DNA of 64,000 nucleotides, from the NCBI GenBank assembly GCA_002794775.1, contig NBAY01000036.1, positions 248,001 to 312,000 of the forward strand, read 5' to 3'. Below, piece by piece: positions 22,140-34,168 of the stretch. The position numbers and the translations under genes are program-made. This DNA is from Porodaedalea pini. Lineage: Eukaryota > Basidiomycota > Agaricomycetes > Hymenochaetales > Hymenochaetaceae. Position 1 is the first letter of the stretch, and the number at the start of each line of letters is the position of its first letter. Under the pieces are notes generated by a model, which was not told where the DNA came from, did not search any database, and saw only the letters and a list, made by a program, of their open reading frames with translations.

Positions 22140-25100
22140 TTAGGGAAATCCAGACCTGGTACATACAGGATGAATGGAGACATAAGCATGGTGAGCATCA
22201 AGAGCGATTGCTAATAACGCACGTTCAGTGCAAAACCGGGCAGCTCCGAAGAGATAACCTTGAATGAAAATTAGATATGCCATGGGAAGAGATCCGATGA
22301 AGGCATACCTCGAAGGCTTCATCTCGGTCTGCCACTTGCGTGCAGCGCTGTTGCAGAGCTGAGGGAATGAGTGGAGATGGCAATGACTGGAAGAACTGGT
22401 AAAGGACATCCGCGAATGACAGAGCCAGTGTACCCTTCTCGGCTTGAGACTGGCTGGTATGATCAAAATTAAACTCTTCACCGGTATCCAGTGACTATAC
22501 GAAGAAGAAGCGTCGGCACTTTCAGTACGCGGCAACACTGGCTAGCAAATTGGGACTTACCTCTCGGATGGATTCAATTAGCTGATAATCTCCGTGCGAG
22601 AAGAAGAGGTCCGGCTGAGTTTGCAATATCGGTACTTTAGTTCAAATAATACAGCTTGTCGAGCTGCACGCACAATATCAGTAGCATTAGTCATCAGCCA
22701 GTTGATCAGCCTTATGACTTCTCGAGGCGCATTTACTTTTGATTCCTTGGCAAGTGGTTCTTTCTGGATATTCAATTGTCGGATCGGTCCAGGAAGGCGA
22801 ACAAGCGTAGCGAGGTCATTTGCAAAACAAGTTCGTTCTGACGGCCAACGTGATGTGAGCGAAGCTGGAGTAGATACTGAGTAGTACAGTACATACCATA
22901 GTCCCCTGTTACGACGATGAAGTGATCCTTGCCTCGTTCTGTGTGGAGAATCAAGGTGTGCTGCAGCTGATCTTGGCCAACGTTGAGCGCCGGAGCGGAA
23001 GCATCATCAACGTGTACAATCAACGATATTGAAAACTCTTCATTCGGAAGGATTATACCCTAAGCACAGAAGAGTGAGGTATGCAGCGCCGGCAGCAGCT
23101 TGAGACAAAACCTTACCATTTGAGGCATTGCTGAGAGCCACGGGGTGACTGAAGCGAAAATAAGGATTGATCGAAATGGCGATAGATAGTAAGGCGAACT
23201 CACAGATCGGTTCGTTCTCCTTCAATGGGACGAAACGAAATGCACATGGAATCTAGAGTGTTGTCACTTTCAAAGCAAAACACTAATGTGGAAGTGCCAT
23301 TATCACCTTCCCCGTGTTCTGCAATACTAGCTGTTGAGTGGTATTTCGTTTATATCTGGATGTTACAAGCTCATATAAGCACATAAGTCGTGGAAACACC
23401 TTGGGAAAAAAGCGAACCGAATATGCCCAAATTGAAGTTCGGATGAAACAAGCTTCAGCTTTGGCGTTGCCTCTGACTCTCCGAAATCTTCAAGGCTGTC
23501 GAACAGTTGTTGCACTTGCTTGTAGTACATAGATTCGTTTGCTTCCCGCACACTGACGCGGAACTCAGCTGAGACTGGTTTGTGGTCGCTCATCGTCAGC
23601 TCAGGATGAGCAGCATATTTTGTTTGATTCAAACGCAAATGTGGTGCAACTTGGTAGAGGATACGGTCCGTCCAAGCTGGGCGTCGCCTGTAGCGGATGT
23701 AAGTCTTGACAAAACAGCTGGAAAGATTACATACTTAATGTCGTATCCACTGAAGTCTGTCCCAACTCCGGCGCTGAAACGGTAGCTCCTGAGTGCAGAA
23801 GGTGAACCCCGGCGAGGGAGAAAGATGCAAAGCAAGCTTACGGGAGATACCTGATCTCTCCCTCTTTAAAGTCTTCAAATGCTTTCCCTCCGAGCCGAAC
23901 TTTCGTCAGCTGTGAAATAACAAAATTATATGAAGCTTGTATTGCAATTTCGATTGTAAGCCTACCTGATCATGACTTAACAAGTCTCGTACGTCGTAAA
24001 TTCTAATAGTTATGCTTCCGGATATCAGCTGCCGAACCTCAGCGTCGGGTAGGTCGATACGGTAATTCAGATCTAAAGTAGCGGAAAGTTAAGAACCGCC
24101 GAGGCAATCACAAAGAGTGTTCTCCAGAAACGTATACTGACCTCCCTGTACGAGAATTTCAGTGTATTGCATATACACCAGGGTGTGGAATCAATCACCA
24201 TCCAGAAGAGCATATCACTTTGAAATGTGGACTCCGAGTTCAGCTCCAATGCATCCAACGAGGTCGAGTTCTCTGCGTCAGAAGAGAACAAAAGGCGGCG
24301 CGAAAGGTCGTGGAAGTCGGAATTTCGCCGCTCGGTGAATTCATCGAAAGCTGCGAGGTGAGCATTCACGAATGTCATGACCGTTGAGTGCAGCGTCAGT
24401 CGGACAGCGACGGCACCCTTGTTTCCCTACAATCCTTATTTAACCTGAGCATGTAAAAGCACCAAGAGAAGATTGTACTGACCATCATACCCATTATTCC
24501 CGTTCCGACAGCACATGCCTTCACGTCTGTTACATCTTTCACGAGCTCATTTTTCACAATACAAATGATGAGCATTCCAACGAGTCGTCTAGAGATCAGC
24601 TGGAAACAACAGCAGTTCAGTCGATCGCCGCAAGAAGAAACACATAAATAATATAAAATTACCTTTGTATATTGGCCCCGAACCTCACCGAGAGCGGCAA
24701 ATATCGCCTCAAGCCACATCTCCTCTCGCGTCGTCGTGTAACTATATAGCAGGGCCTCTGTTGAGAGATCAAGCTCCTGGAATCCCAATACATATATATC
24801 TGGATCGCCATTTGAATCAGAGATTACTCCATCATTACTGACAGATGAGTTATTGGGCTGAACGGAGAGGTAATCGGAAGCGGTAAAGGACGATAATGAG
24901 ATAGGAGAGATCGTCTTGAGAGGTGGAAGTGATGGCTGGTCAAATGTTTTGTTGTGTTGTGGGCGTATCCAGAGTGAGAGATCTTGAGATGGCATTTTCC
25001 CGTTGACATTGAATGTTCCCAGTCGGATGCTAGTACAGCAGTGCTCGTCAATGCTGTCGTCATGGTACGTTGCTCCTTAAATGGGATCATACCATACGCT

Positions 25101-26017
25101 GCGTTCTCCAGTAAAGACATTCTTGTCTTCGTCAAGTTTTGTGCGAAGCCACTCATCGCGAATCAGCTCTATATCAGCGTCTTCGTCTCCTGGTTGACCG
25201 GCTGCGGCTGACGAAAGATTTGAATATGCAGGTCTTTGGATTTTTCGGAGATCAGGTCGAGGGAACAGTGTAGGTACTTGTTACGCAGATATTAGTCAAT
25301 ATAAATTTGGAGTAGTCTTAAATAATCACACCTTGAAATTCACGATGCGACTGGTACTTGCTCAGCCACCGGAAGTCCAAATGGGAAGACGTGTTTGCGA
25401 TTTTGATAAGCCGCCTACAATCAGATACGAAAGCGCCAAGCGCTTCCGAAGACTCCGTGGAAAATATCCATTTCTGATGCGCATAATCTAGTGTCAGTAA
25501 GAAAGCTATAGATGGAAGAGTCACTTGAATTTTAGAATTGTTGAAAAGCGAAGAAACACACACATGGGCGAACAGTAGGTACATATTTACCAGGACGGAG
25601 ATCTGTGGTACCCAAGCGAGCTCTCGACTGTGCCATAGATATGGTCAAGGCATTCGTTAAGGGAAGCGTTGCGAGAAGTAGATAATCGGGTTCGGGACTT
25701 GATTGGGATTGACGTCTCGTAAAATCAGGTTTGAAGATAAAGACACTATACCAATGAAAAGTGAAAAGAAGAATCTGAGCACAGGAGCCCTCGCATATTG
25801 TGTGAAGATTTGAGTACCTGCCTTCTTCCTCAACGTTTTCGGAGCTCGAAACAACCGCCAGTATCTGAGCATCCTGGCCGAACGCCGGAGTTGGAGGCCC
25901 GTCTTCGTGAGAGAGCATCGAACGAGCAACCAGGATAGATTTTATGAGCTCGGATGGCCCAAGATAGCCTTTCAGTACATCTTCGATTTGAGCACTGTCT
26001 GTGTCATAGTACTCCAT
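22140..26017 (-). CDS. OCRL/INPP5B-type inositol polyphosphate 5-phosphatase
   Basis: Starts at ATG 26017 (MEYYDTDSAQIEDVLKGYLG); many short exons give about 950-1000 residues. The N-terminal part looks PH-like (VFIFKPDF, QKWIFSTESSEALGAFVSDC). The catalytic domain has DIYVLGFQELDLS, KACAVGTGIMGMMGNKGAVA (joined across an intron), FVNAHLAAFDEF, WMGDLNYRIDLPD, RRPAWTDRILY and SDHKPVSAEF. It is followed by an ASH-type segment (LVLQNTGKVIPCAFRFVPL) and a C-terminal RhoGAP-like region (SFADVLYQFFQSLPSPLIP) that ends early. OCRL proteins hydrolyse PI(4,5)P2 at endosomes and the Golgi. The WMGDLNYR motif needs a 4-nt micro-exon at 24142-24145. The C-terminal exon joins are approximate. Confidence 0.85.
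24142..24145 (-). other. 4-nt micro-exon (GGAG) in the 5-phosphatase gene
   Basis: On the minus strand the exon ending TGGATG is followed by a 53-nt intron (24146-24198, gtgatt to gtacag), then GGAG, then a 69-nt intron (24073-24141, gtcagt to ctttag), then ATCTGAATTAC. Joined, this reads W-M-G-D-L-N-Y-R, the invariant catalytic motif; skipping GGAG would shift the frame. Confidence 0.7.
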
Positions 26018-26841
26018 CGTCCAGTAATGGTATATTCGTGTTTAATAGTAGATCCGGGTCCAGCCTGGGAACCAGGCAGCCAAAGTATGTCTCTGCTTTA
26101 GAGGTTTATCCTGGAGGTTATAGCAGAAGATAAGCAAGAACGTAGAGCAGCTATTTCCGAGACGCTTGCAAGTGCATCATGTATAAATTCAAGAGATGAC
26201 GGAAAGTTGGTGTCGAGTGGCGTGTCCAAATAAGGTGTTTAAAGTCCACGAATAAACCCATCAAATTCGGATTGAGTAATTATCGCACTGTGGAGACTTC
26301 GTTCATGATCAATCATGTTCCATTTCTCTGATTTCTCAGACCACCATAATTTAGAGCATCCGTCCCATTCAACTGATGTACCATGAGGAATAGTCGGGAC
26401 CGATTCGCCATGAGATCTTGGACACGCTTCGAAGTTGATCCGTTCTATCGTCGTTGAGAACTCGGCCTTTTTAAAAGCTTTATATTTTCATTCACAGGCT
26501 GCGGCAGGTTTGTATCTGAATTGTCCTTAAATCTCAAAAGGAACGCAGATACACAAGGTGCGAAATTTGAAAATCTCGATCTCGTATCTCTCGGCATCTT
26601 CGCGTCTGGAAAGGAGGTCGTTGCTATGGACACAGTGGCATCCCCAGTTTTCAGTGAACTGAGGTAGCTTATCTCCTGCAGACTAATGTGCGGAAGGAAT
26701 AGAACCTTTGCTGTCTATGACGTCGAAAGCATGTAGGGAAGGGTAGCAGGAATACGTCAAAAAACAAAATCTGAAGCAGAAGAATATATCGTGAAAGAAG
26801 AAATTTTGTCTATTTTATTTCTAAGTCATAAGAAATATCAA
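26018..26841. other. promoter side of 5-phosphatase / 3' side of DUR3
   Basis: About 820 bases between two minus-strand genes, A/T-rich. Only a short, unconvincing minus-strand frame (26445-26633) occurs. Nothing further seen. Confidence 0.5.
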
Positions 26842-29353
26842 TCATTCCTCTATTTGAGAGATGTGTTGAGCCCGCGTTAGAGCAACGAGTCCCACTACCA
26901 TCTGTTTCAGCGCCGCGCGGCTTTCCCAAACGGGAAGAACAATGCAACAGAAGCCTGCAGCGAAAGACCAGATCTGCAATAAAGAAGGTCAATATATAAT
27001 AGCAGAAAACTACAAGGTAAGATGAGATGCTCACCATCGCGACAACCATCCACGCGGTGAAAAATCCAGACGAGAAAACGTAGTTCGACGCACCAAGCGG
27101 GATGGGTATGAAGACGGCAAGGATAAGGATGATCGCTGCCGACCAGTAAAACGCCTTGTAGACGTTCGCGACATCCGTCGGTTTGCTTTCAACTTCAACG
27201 AAGCCCTCATGCTTCGCGCCGACTACTTCAATGTTGTGCTGGGCAGAAGGGAGGCTGTCCTCGATGGAAGGCACTTTCGATCCCTTTTCCATATCAGGAG
27301 ACACTGTCACAATCTGTGCCGCCGGCAAGACATCGCCTTCATGCTGCATCTGTCCGATGATTGTAACTGTAAACGACACTCAGTGCGCCTCTCCCGCCAT
27401 AGAAAAATGCAAATTTACTCACTCTTCTGCGTGCTCTTGAAGTCGTAGTTGTCAGGCTTGATCATAGAGATGACGAAGGCAAGGATGCCTCCGGTGTAAA
27501 GCGAGGTCATGTTTCCAGCAAGGGAGGAGTAGCTCGACATGAGGTTGTCAACATTGACTGCGCCATAATAGTACCGACAGACGACAATCCAAGCCATAAT
27601 TGCGATAGCAGTCCCGCCTATTGAACCAATCATGACTCCGGCGTTCGTGAGCTTGGGCCACAGAACAGTCAGCATCACTGGAATAACAGGCGCGCCGATG
27701 ATGGTGCCGCAAAAATCTGAAACCGAGATTAGCATCGAGGATTCGGACGAGTCAGAAATGATGAGACTCACAGTAAATGAAATTCATATCGACGTCTCCG
27801 GCGTTAAGGATGACACACCAGACAGAGATCCAGATACCCCAAGCGGCGACACCGAAGTGCGCGACTCTAAGCATTTCGCGAGCAGATGCTTGAGGGCGGA
27901 AGTAGGTCTAAAGAGGGGAAATTGAAGATTTTCGGTATCATGAAAAGAGAATCAAGACAATTTCGACTTACCCTGTACACATCGTAGGTAAAGATCGAGG
28001 ATACAGAGATGAGCTGCGCCGAGCAAGCGGATGTGACAGCCATGTACGTGATGATGAGCATGGCGATTGCCCCTTCTCTCCCAAGCAAAGCGACAGCTGC
28101 AGCAGGAGCCACGAGACCAGCGCCTTGCTGTGCGGCACTTAATGCCTCGGGGTAAGTAGGGAATACTGGGTTGTTTTGTAGAGCACGGCAGGTAAGGCCC
28201 ATGACTGTGCCGAAAGTGAACGGCACACTGAACCATGAAAGGCCGCCCAGGAAGTACGCTTTAGTAGTACCTGTCGGGTTCGATGCGATCGCGCGCTGCC
28301 AGTACGACTGGTCGAGGAAAACAGTAGCAAAACCGATGGTGACGGAAGTTGCAGCATCTGAACAAGAGGTCAGAGACAGTGAGAAGAAACAGTTGAAGTA
28401 CGCACAGACAAATGCTTGCTTTGAGTGGAAAGTAAGATACGATCCATGGAGATTCCCCTCAACAGGCACAAGCTCGGCTGCCTCTACGATGAGCTCGTGA
28501 AGCGCAGCAGGAGAGCCGATGAGATCTGATGAACCGCAGACCGAGTAGAGGAAAATCCAAATGACAATGAAGACAATGCATGTATGCACATAATCGGATA
28601 CGAAGGTGCTGCGAAGGCCGCCAACTATGACAAAAGCAATGACACCAACGGGAAGAAGCATCGTTGCCGCACGAACATCCATGCCAGTGAGAGCAGAGAT
28701 CGAGGCACTACCGCCGAGCAGCAAGATGGCAGAAACCATTAACGACGTGAATAGCGCGTAGAACTACAGACAAGTCATTAAGATGCGTAACAAATATAAC
28801 AGCATGGGACTTACGAGGAACATAAGGTGCGCGGGTGTGCCGAAACGTGCCCTTACTATCTCTAAGAATGTACGCGCACCGTTCGCATTCTCCTTCACCT
28901 TCGAGGCAATGACAGAGAAAAGGATGATTTGTACGCTAGAGCACCACAAATGAGTAAGCTCAACTTGGTTCATGTACAACGCGACTCACGTTCCGCTAAC
29001 TGCGTACCACCAGCCACCAGCGACACCGAATTGATAGACAACGAGAGAAGAGACCATAAGTGTAGCACTCCATGTCCACGCAGAGACAATGCCGGAGCAT
29101 ACAAGTCCGGGTTTCACACTTCGACTAGCGCTGGAGAATTCCTCAGCTATGATGGAGAAATGTGTTCCAGTCAACCACAAAGAAAAGGAAAGAAATCGTT
29201 AAAGCGCTTACTCTCGAAGGGCGACGTCTCGGTAAATTTGGATTGAAGCCAGGAGAGAATGAGCATGAAAAGAGCGAAGGCAAATCCACCCCCAAGGATG
29301 ATCGCGTAGCCTGAGGACTGCGGCAGGTAAGCGTCGAAGACACCATTGGCCAT
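26842..29353 (-). CDS. DUR3: urea/proton active transporter DUR3 (sodium:solute symporter family)
   Basis: Start ATG 29353 (MANGVFDAYLPQSSGYAIIL), stop at 26842-26844 (ending RAQHISQIEE). About 690 residues in eight or nine exons. The chain has about 15 hydrophobic segments in SSS-family order: GGGFAFALFMLILSWLQSKF, SGIVSAWTWSATLMVSSLVV, QFGVAGGWWYAVSG, LPVGVIAFVIVGGLRSTFVS, FLDQSYWQRAIASNPTGTTK, LIITYMAVTSACSAQLISVS, GTIIGAPVIPVMLTVLWPKL, and a C-terminal pair ending in IWSFAAGFCCIVLPVWESRA after splicing. W-S-A-T and DQSYWQRAIA blocks are typical of fungal DUR3, which imports urea and polyamines at the plasma membrane and is usually nitrogen-regulated. No GATA cluster could be confidently assigned upstream. 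Confidence 0.9.
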
Positions 29354-29843
29354 AGCGGCCGTCGGACTTCAGAGAGGGAAGGTGGGAGTCACTAAGCACA
29401 CTGCTTCTTCCACCTTGAGGTTTAAAAGTTCTTGCTGATATCTGAGTTTGTGCGCCGGTTTCGGATTGTGTGATGCATTGCGTCAAACTTGGTGCCAAAA
29501 GAACGATAAGAATGACTTCTGTCATTTTTACTGGCAGAACAACACCAATTCTTATCTGTGGAGAGTCTACCATCATCGAGGAAGGAAACATACACCGAGA
29601 TAAGAGACCCACATTCAATGACAAATATTCCTATTTTGGATTCTCCAGCTGGGAGACGATTATAGATAGACAAAGGGATTTAACAAGGAGATAGGAATAC
29701 GGAACGGATTGTGGGCGGTCTAAGTCGCATGACAGTTTTCGGCATGAATTTGATTCTGGGGAACAAAGAAGAAGTCGAGAAGAAGAAAACTTCATGATTT
29801 GTATCCGCTCTAGCTGATTAACGAGTTTGAGGCGAGGGGCAGG
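29354..29843. other. intergenic, DUR3 promoter and AlkB 3' side
   Basis: About 490 bases upstream of DUR3 on the minus strand. No coding frame is supported. GATA-type sequences occur but at a density expected by chance. Confidence 0.5.
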
Positions 29844-30941
29844 TCATGCGCCTACAACGTCCGCTCCGGGAAGCAGCCAACGGAAAGTAATGCTCAGTCG
29901 TTCGCCGCGGGGAATGAGTTCCGATGAAATCCCGTCCTTACTCTCAACAACGTCCTCAGTGCATTGAAATATACCGTGCGTCCATCTGTATCTGGCTTCG
30001 CCCGACAGAACGATGATGCTGCGTTCTGGAAGATAGGCGCTATGCGACTCCGGGCAGATTTCAGGGAAGTCGTGTTCAGGATAACCATCTTCATCCGCAT
30101 TATTACCCGACCCGAGTCCACCCTGTTCATCAGCCAAGGCAGGCTGCTTATCCATTTCCGATTCGACTACCGCAACGACAGTCTCTTTTGTAGATACTGC
30201 GACTCGTTGGGTTTTGTCTGAGACCTTCGCGAAATGCATGACTGTTCCGCTGTGGAGGCTAACACCAATGATTCCGTCACCATAACGCTTGAGTAGGTCG
30301 ACATGAGGTGTGATGCCGTCGCCTGGTCTGTAGTGATTCAGAATCACTTGCCGGGCTTGACCGTTTTCGTCATCATGCGGGAATAGCAACATATGTACGG
30401 ACGGCGGGACGACATCTTTCAGTAGTTCGTCCAACGTGCCAAGTAAGTCAAGCAAGAAGTTTGGCAGACCTCTGCTTGGGATCTCGACGAGAACGGCCGG
30501 GGCTCCGCTGGCATCCTCGTCCGTAGATATGCCTGACACCATTGAGTTCAAGGCTCTCGCGCGCTCGAACAACATGACTTGGTTTACGTCTTTATTGTGG
30601 AAAAACGTCCCCATGCAGTCTTTCCAAAGTTGTTCGGCGATATCGGTAGGTATCAGTAGAGACGGATTGAGGTACAAGCCAGGTACGGGAGGTGCAGTGC
30701 GCAGTGCTGGCCGCTCTATTTGCACAGCTTCGCTACTGTCAGTGATGAACTGGTGAGTTAAAGCTGCGACATCATCGTCGGCATCGAAAAGTGAATCATA
30801 GTCTGAATTGTCGCTACCATCCTCAGGGAATGTATCGGAGACACTCTGTGGAGGCGGAACACCAGGACCTCGAAGTGTACGTTGGGCCGAAAGCTTATCG
30901 TCGTCAATGTCCTGGATGGATTCGACTCGTTTTCTCTTCAT
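29844..30941 (-). CDS. AlkB-family 2-oxoglutarate/Fe(II) dioxygenase
   Basis: Single-exon frame, ATG 30941 (MKRKRVESIQDIDDDKLSAQ) to stop 29844-29846, 365 residues. An acidic disordered N-terminus of about 80 residues precedes the jelly-roll domain: LNHYRPGDGITPHVDLLKRY supplies the H-x-D iron ligands, followed by DGIIGVSLHSGTVMHF; the distal His is in EARYRWTHGI and the 2-oxoglutarate-binding Arg in RLSITFRWL. A low-complexity insert (ALADEQGGLGSGNNADEDGY) lies between the two halves. The layout fits the eukaryotic ALKBH4/6/7-type group rather than the DNA-repair ALKBH2/3 enzymes. Substrate (nucleic acid or protein) is not decidable here. The gene diverges from CYP51. Confidence 0.85.
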   Translation of the reverse strand: MKRKRVESIQDIDDDKLSAQRTLRGPGVPPPQSVSDTFPEDGSDNSDYDSLFDADDDVAALTHQFITDSSEAVQIERPALRTAPPVPGLYLNPSLLIPTDIAEQLWKDCMGTFFHNKDVNQVMLFERARALNSMVSGISTDEDASGAPAVLVEIPSRGLPNFLLDLLGTLDELLKDVVPPSVHMLLFPHDDENGQARQVILNHYRPGDGITPHVDLLKRYGDGIIGVSLHSGTVMHFAKVSDKTQRVAVSTKETVVAVVESEMDKQPALADEQGGLGSGNNADEDGYPEHDFPEICPESHSAYLPERSIIVLSGEARYRWTHGIFQCTEDVVESKDGISSELIPRGERLSITFRWLLPGADVVGA

Positions 30942-31664
30942 CACTACGACGCGGATGAGACTGAGAACCGTTCAGGAGCAAAACAAGGACAATGTCAGAA
31001 AAGAACTTACGTCTGTTAAGTTCGAGACGGCCTCATAGATATGTAATCGGGAGAGACCTTGCTCTGGCAAGAGTGAAGACTCTTGCGTGCCAAACATTGT
31101 GACAGACTTGCATGCTGACGTGTACGTGAGTCGTGGAGGAAAACGCGTCGCGACACGTCAATACGTGTCAATAACAATCTCTCACGCTTACAACTTCTTG
31201 ACTCTTTAGCTCTCCCCACCATCGACATTTAATTGAAACAAATCCAATGATCTCATGGGCTCATCTGCCACGTTAGATACTATGAAGATTCTCTCTCATG
31301 CAAATATTCTTCATCTACAGGATCCTCCTCTACCATTTTGAACGCAATCGGCATGTGTACTATACTTATGACTCGGAGGACGCTGCATCTCGGTCTCAAG
31401 GATCCTACATGCTCTCTTCATCTTCCGCTATTTTTCGGAAAGGCTATCTTGACCTCATACGAACTTACGAAGCCTGCAATTGTTCGCCGACTGTCTCCGG
31501 TTTCTCACGTCTACTATGCATGGTACGACTCCAAGCAATGTGGTTCCACCTGTAAAAAGCACCTCATTTCTAAAAGTAATAAATAACCATTGATGTAAAA
31601 TTCTGTGCTAGTTTTCTTGATCGTCTTGATCCAACCTCTCCTCTCTACGCTCGACACTTTGAAG
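30942..31664. other. divergent promoter region, AlkB gene and CYP51
   Basis: About 720 bases between two divergent start codons; no coding frame is supported. CYP51 promoters in fungi are often sterol-regulated through SREBP-type sites; no such site could be named with confidence. Confidence 0.5.
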
Positions 31665-33769
31665 ATGGTTTACGGGACGCTGCTTGCTCCTTTCAGTGCG
31701 CTCGATTTCGGAGCCTGGTCGGGATATGTGCGGCCAGCGCAGGTGCATCTGTCTCTCCTTCCGATGCAGCCCGTTTCTATGCCCTTGGCTATCGGCGTTG
31801 TCGTTCTACCGCTGCTGTTCATCCTTCTGAACGCGTTTTCTCAACTGGTATGTCCTGCAGATACTCCTATGATAAGGAAGAATCAGTAACCATTCTCGCA
31901 GGTACTTCCGAAAAACCCATCGCATCCTCCGCAAGTTTTCTATTGGATCCCCATCATCGGTTCTGCGATCGCATACGGAAATGACCCAATTGGCTTTCTC
32001 TCCAAGTGCCGCGAAAAAGTAAGAAATGGACTGGTTCAGCATGATCTCCTCGTTAACGAATGCCTCTCAGTATGGAGACGTATTCACATTCGTCATGATT
32101 GCGCGCCGGGTGACTGTTGCTCTGGGGCCACGGGGAAACAATTTCGTGACTGGTGGTAAGCTCGCGCAGATGAATGCAGAGGATGCATACAAGGTCTGCA
32201 GCTTCTTTACTGTAACACATTCAATGCACTCTCGTTGACGCCTTGCTCTTACAGCACCTGACGACGCCGGTCTTTGGGAAGGACGTTGTCTTCGACGTTC
32301 CCAATGCGGTTTTTATGGAGCAGAAGCGGTTCATCAAGTCTGGACTCACGATCGAGAATTTTCGCGCATATATGGGCATGATGGAGGACGAAATTGTCGC
32401 GTTTCTCGAGAAAGATGCGGCTTTCCGCGTTTACCAGCTTAGTGACGAGCGAGACGAATGGGGCCAGTTTCACCCGCTGAAGACGCTCAGCGAGATCACG
32501 ATCCTCACCGCGTCGCGCACGCTCCAGGGCAAGGAGGTGCGCGCAAGCTTGGACAAGACCTTCGCGCAGCGGTACTCGGACCTTGATGGAGGGTTTACCC
32601 CACTTAACTTCTTGTTCCCGAACCTTCCGCTTGCGAGCTACAGGAAGCGCGACACTGCCCATAAAGCGATGAGCGATTTCTACATCAGCCTGATCCGCAA
32701 GAGACAATCTGGGCAGAGTGTTGCAGATGAAGTGAGTATCTCTGCATTTACCGTCAGGTGGAAATACCTATATGCATCTAAACTAACCTTCTTTTATAGA
32801 CAAGCCACGATGTCATCGCAGCCCTGCTTCATCAGCGATACAAGGATGGTCATCAAGTCCCTGAGCATGAGATCGCTCACATTATGATTGCACTCCTTAT
32901 GGCCGGCCAGCACACTAGCGCGGCAACTGGCACATGGGCTTTGTTACGCATAGCTGACCGTCCTGACATTGGGTGAATATTCCTAAGCTACGCCAGCCTT
33001 TTCGTCCTACTGATGTCGTCCTAGCGATGCTCTTTTCAAAGAACAGGTCGAATACTTCAGCACAGGCGAAGCAGGCTCCTTCCGCACGATGACTTACGAA
33101 GAAATGCGCGACCTGCCCATTCTCGATGCCGTAATCCGCGAGACACTGCGCATGCATCCGCCTATCCACAGCATCTTCCGCAAGGTCACTGCCGACATTC
33201 CTGTCCCACCCACACTGGCAGCGCCGCATTCGAAGGGCGGAGACCGTACCTACATCGTACCGCAGGGCCACTACGTCCTCTCCTCGCCCGCAGTCAGTCA
33301 GGTTGACCCATGTGTGTGGCGTGCGTCTGGAACGTGGGACCCTGCGCGCTGGTATGACAAGGATGGCGTCGCGGCGCAGGCATTCCGTGCGTATGAGGAT
33401 GCAGGAGGCGAGAAGGTGGACTATGGGTTCGGCGCAGTTAGTAAAGGCACGGAGAGTCCGTACCAGCCCTTTGGTGCGGGGAGGCATAGGTGCATCGGTG
33501 AGCAGGTAAGCTCTTGATTATTGGACGTTCCTTCGGAAGTTGCGCTGATGTAGTCGTTAGTTTGCTTACCTGCAGCTAGGCATGCTCATCTCGACTATCG
33601 TCCGGAGGCTCGAGCTGCGCTTGGATATTCCTTTCCCCAGCAACAATTATCATGTATGCGTCTGCTTTCCTCTCATCTGCTCTGGATGACTGATTTATTT
33701 CCGCAGTCTATGATCACACTTCCACACGATCCCTGCAATATCAGCTATAGACGTAGACAATTCGATTAA
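31665..33769 (+). CDS. ERG11: lanosterol 14-alpha-demethylase (CYP51)
   Basis: ATG 31665 (MVYGTLLAPFSALDFGAWSG) to TAA 33767-33769, about 550 residues in eight or nine exons. An N-terminal membrane anchor (AIGVVVLPLLFILLNAFSQL) is followed by the CYP51-specific B'-helix block HLTTPVFGKDVVFDVPN. The I-helix oxygen-activation segment is IALLMAGQHTSAATG, the K-helix E-x-x-R is in RETLRMHPPIHSIFRK, and the heme-binding loop is PFGAGRHRCIGEQ with its cysteine ligand, continuing FAYLQLGMLIS after an intron. The enzyme removes the C14 methyl of lanosterol or eburicol in ergosterol synthesis at the ER and is the azole target. No missing key residue was seen. Confidence 0.94.
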
Positions 33770-34168
33770 TTGGTTTGTTCCATGAGATTATAGCCTGTGC
33801 AATAATGCCACAGAGACACTATTGTCAACATAAGAGGAAACAAAGCTCAGTACTAGAATCATATCTAATTTGTCAAGTACGCACTATTTGCATGTTCAGC
33901 TGAGCAGGCTGCAAAATGGCAGTCAATTAATGAAGGCAGTAACTGATTCTCTTTAGCACGTTGGTGAGAGTTGCTCACGACATCAGCACTCGCCGAGATG
34001 GGAATCGAAATCAAAAGCTGATGAGCCATTGTCATACACATTCACTTTACTGCACACTTCAAATCAGTATCAACGCCCCTCTAGTCAGTTGCACATCTCC
34101 CTTCACACCATACGGGCATCTCGTCACTCGGAGTCATATCACCTGATTAGTGATGAGCGGATCGAAAG
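33770..34168. other. convergent spacer, CYP51 and NEDD8
   Basis: About 400 bases between convergent stop codons; 3' untranslated sequence, with no coding frame supported. Confidence 0.5.

Noticed and set aside
29354..29843. GATA-factor sites upstream of DUR3
   Set aside because: GATA tetramers occur, but at chance density and without clear pairing, so no regulatory call was made.
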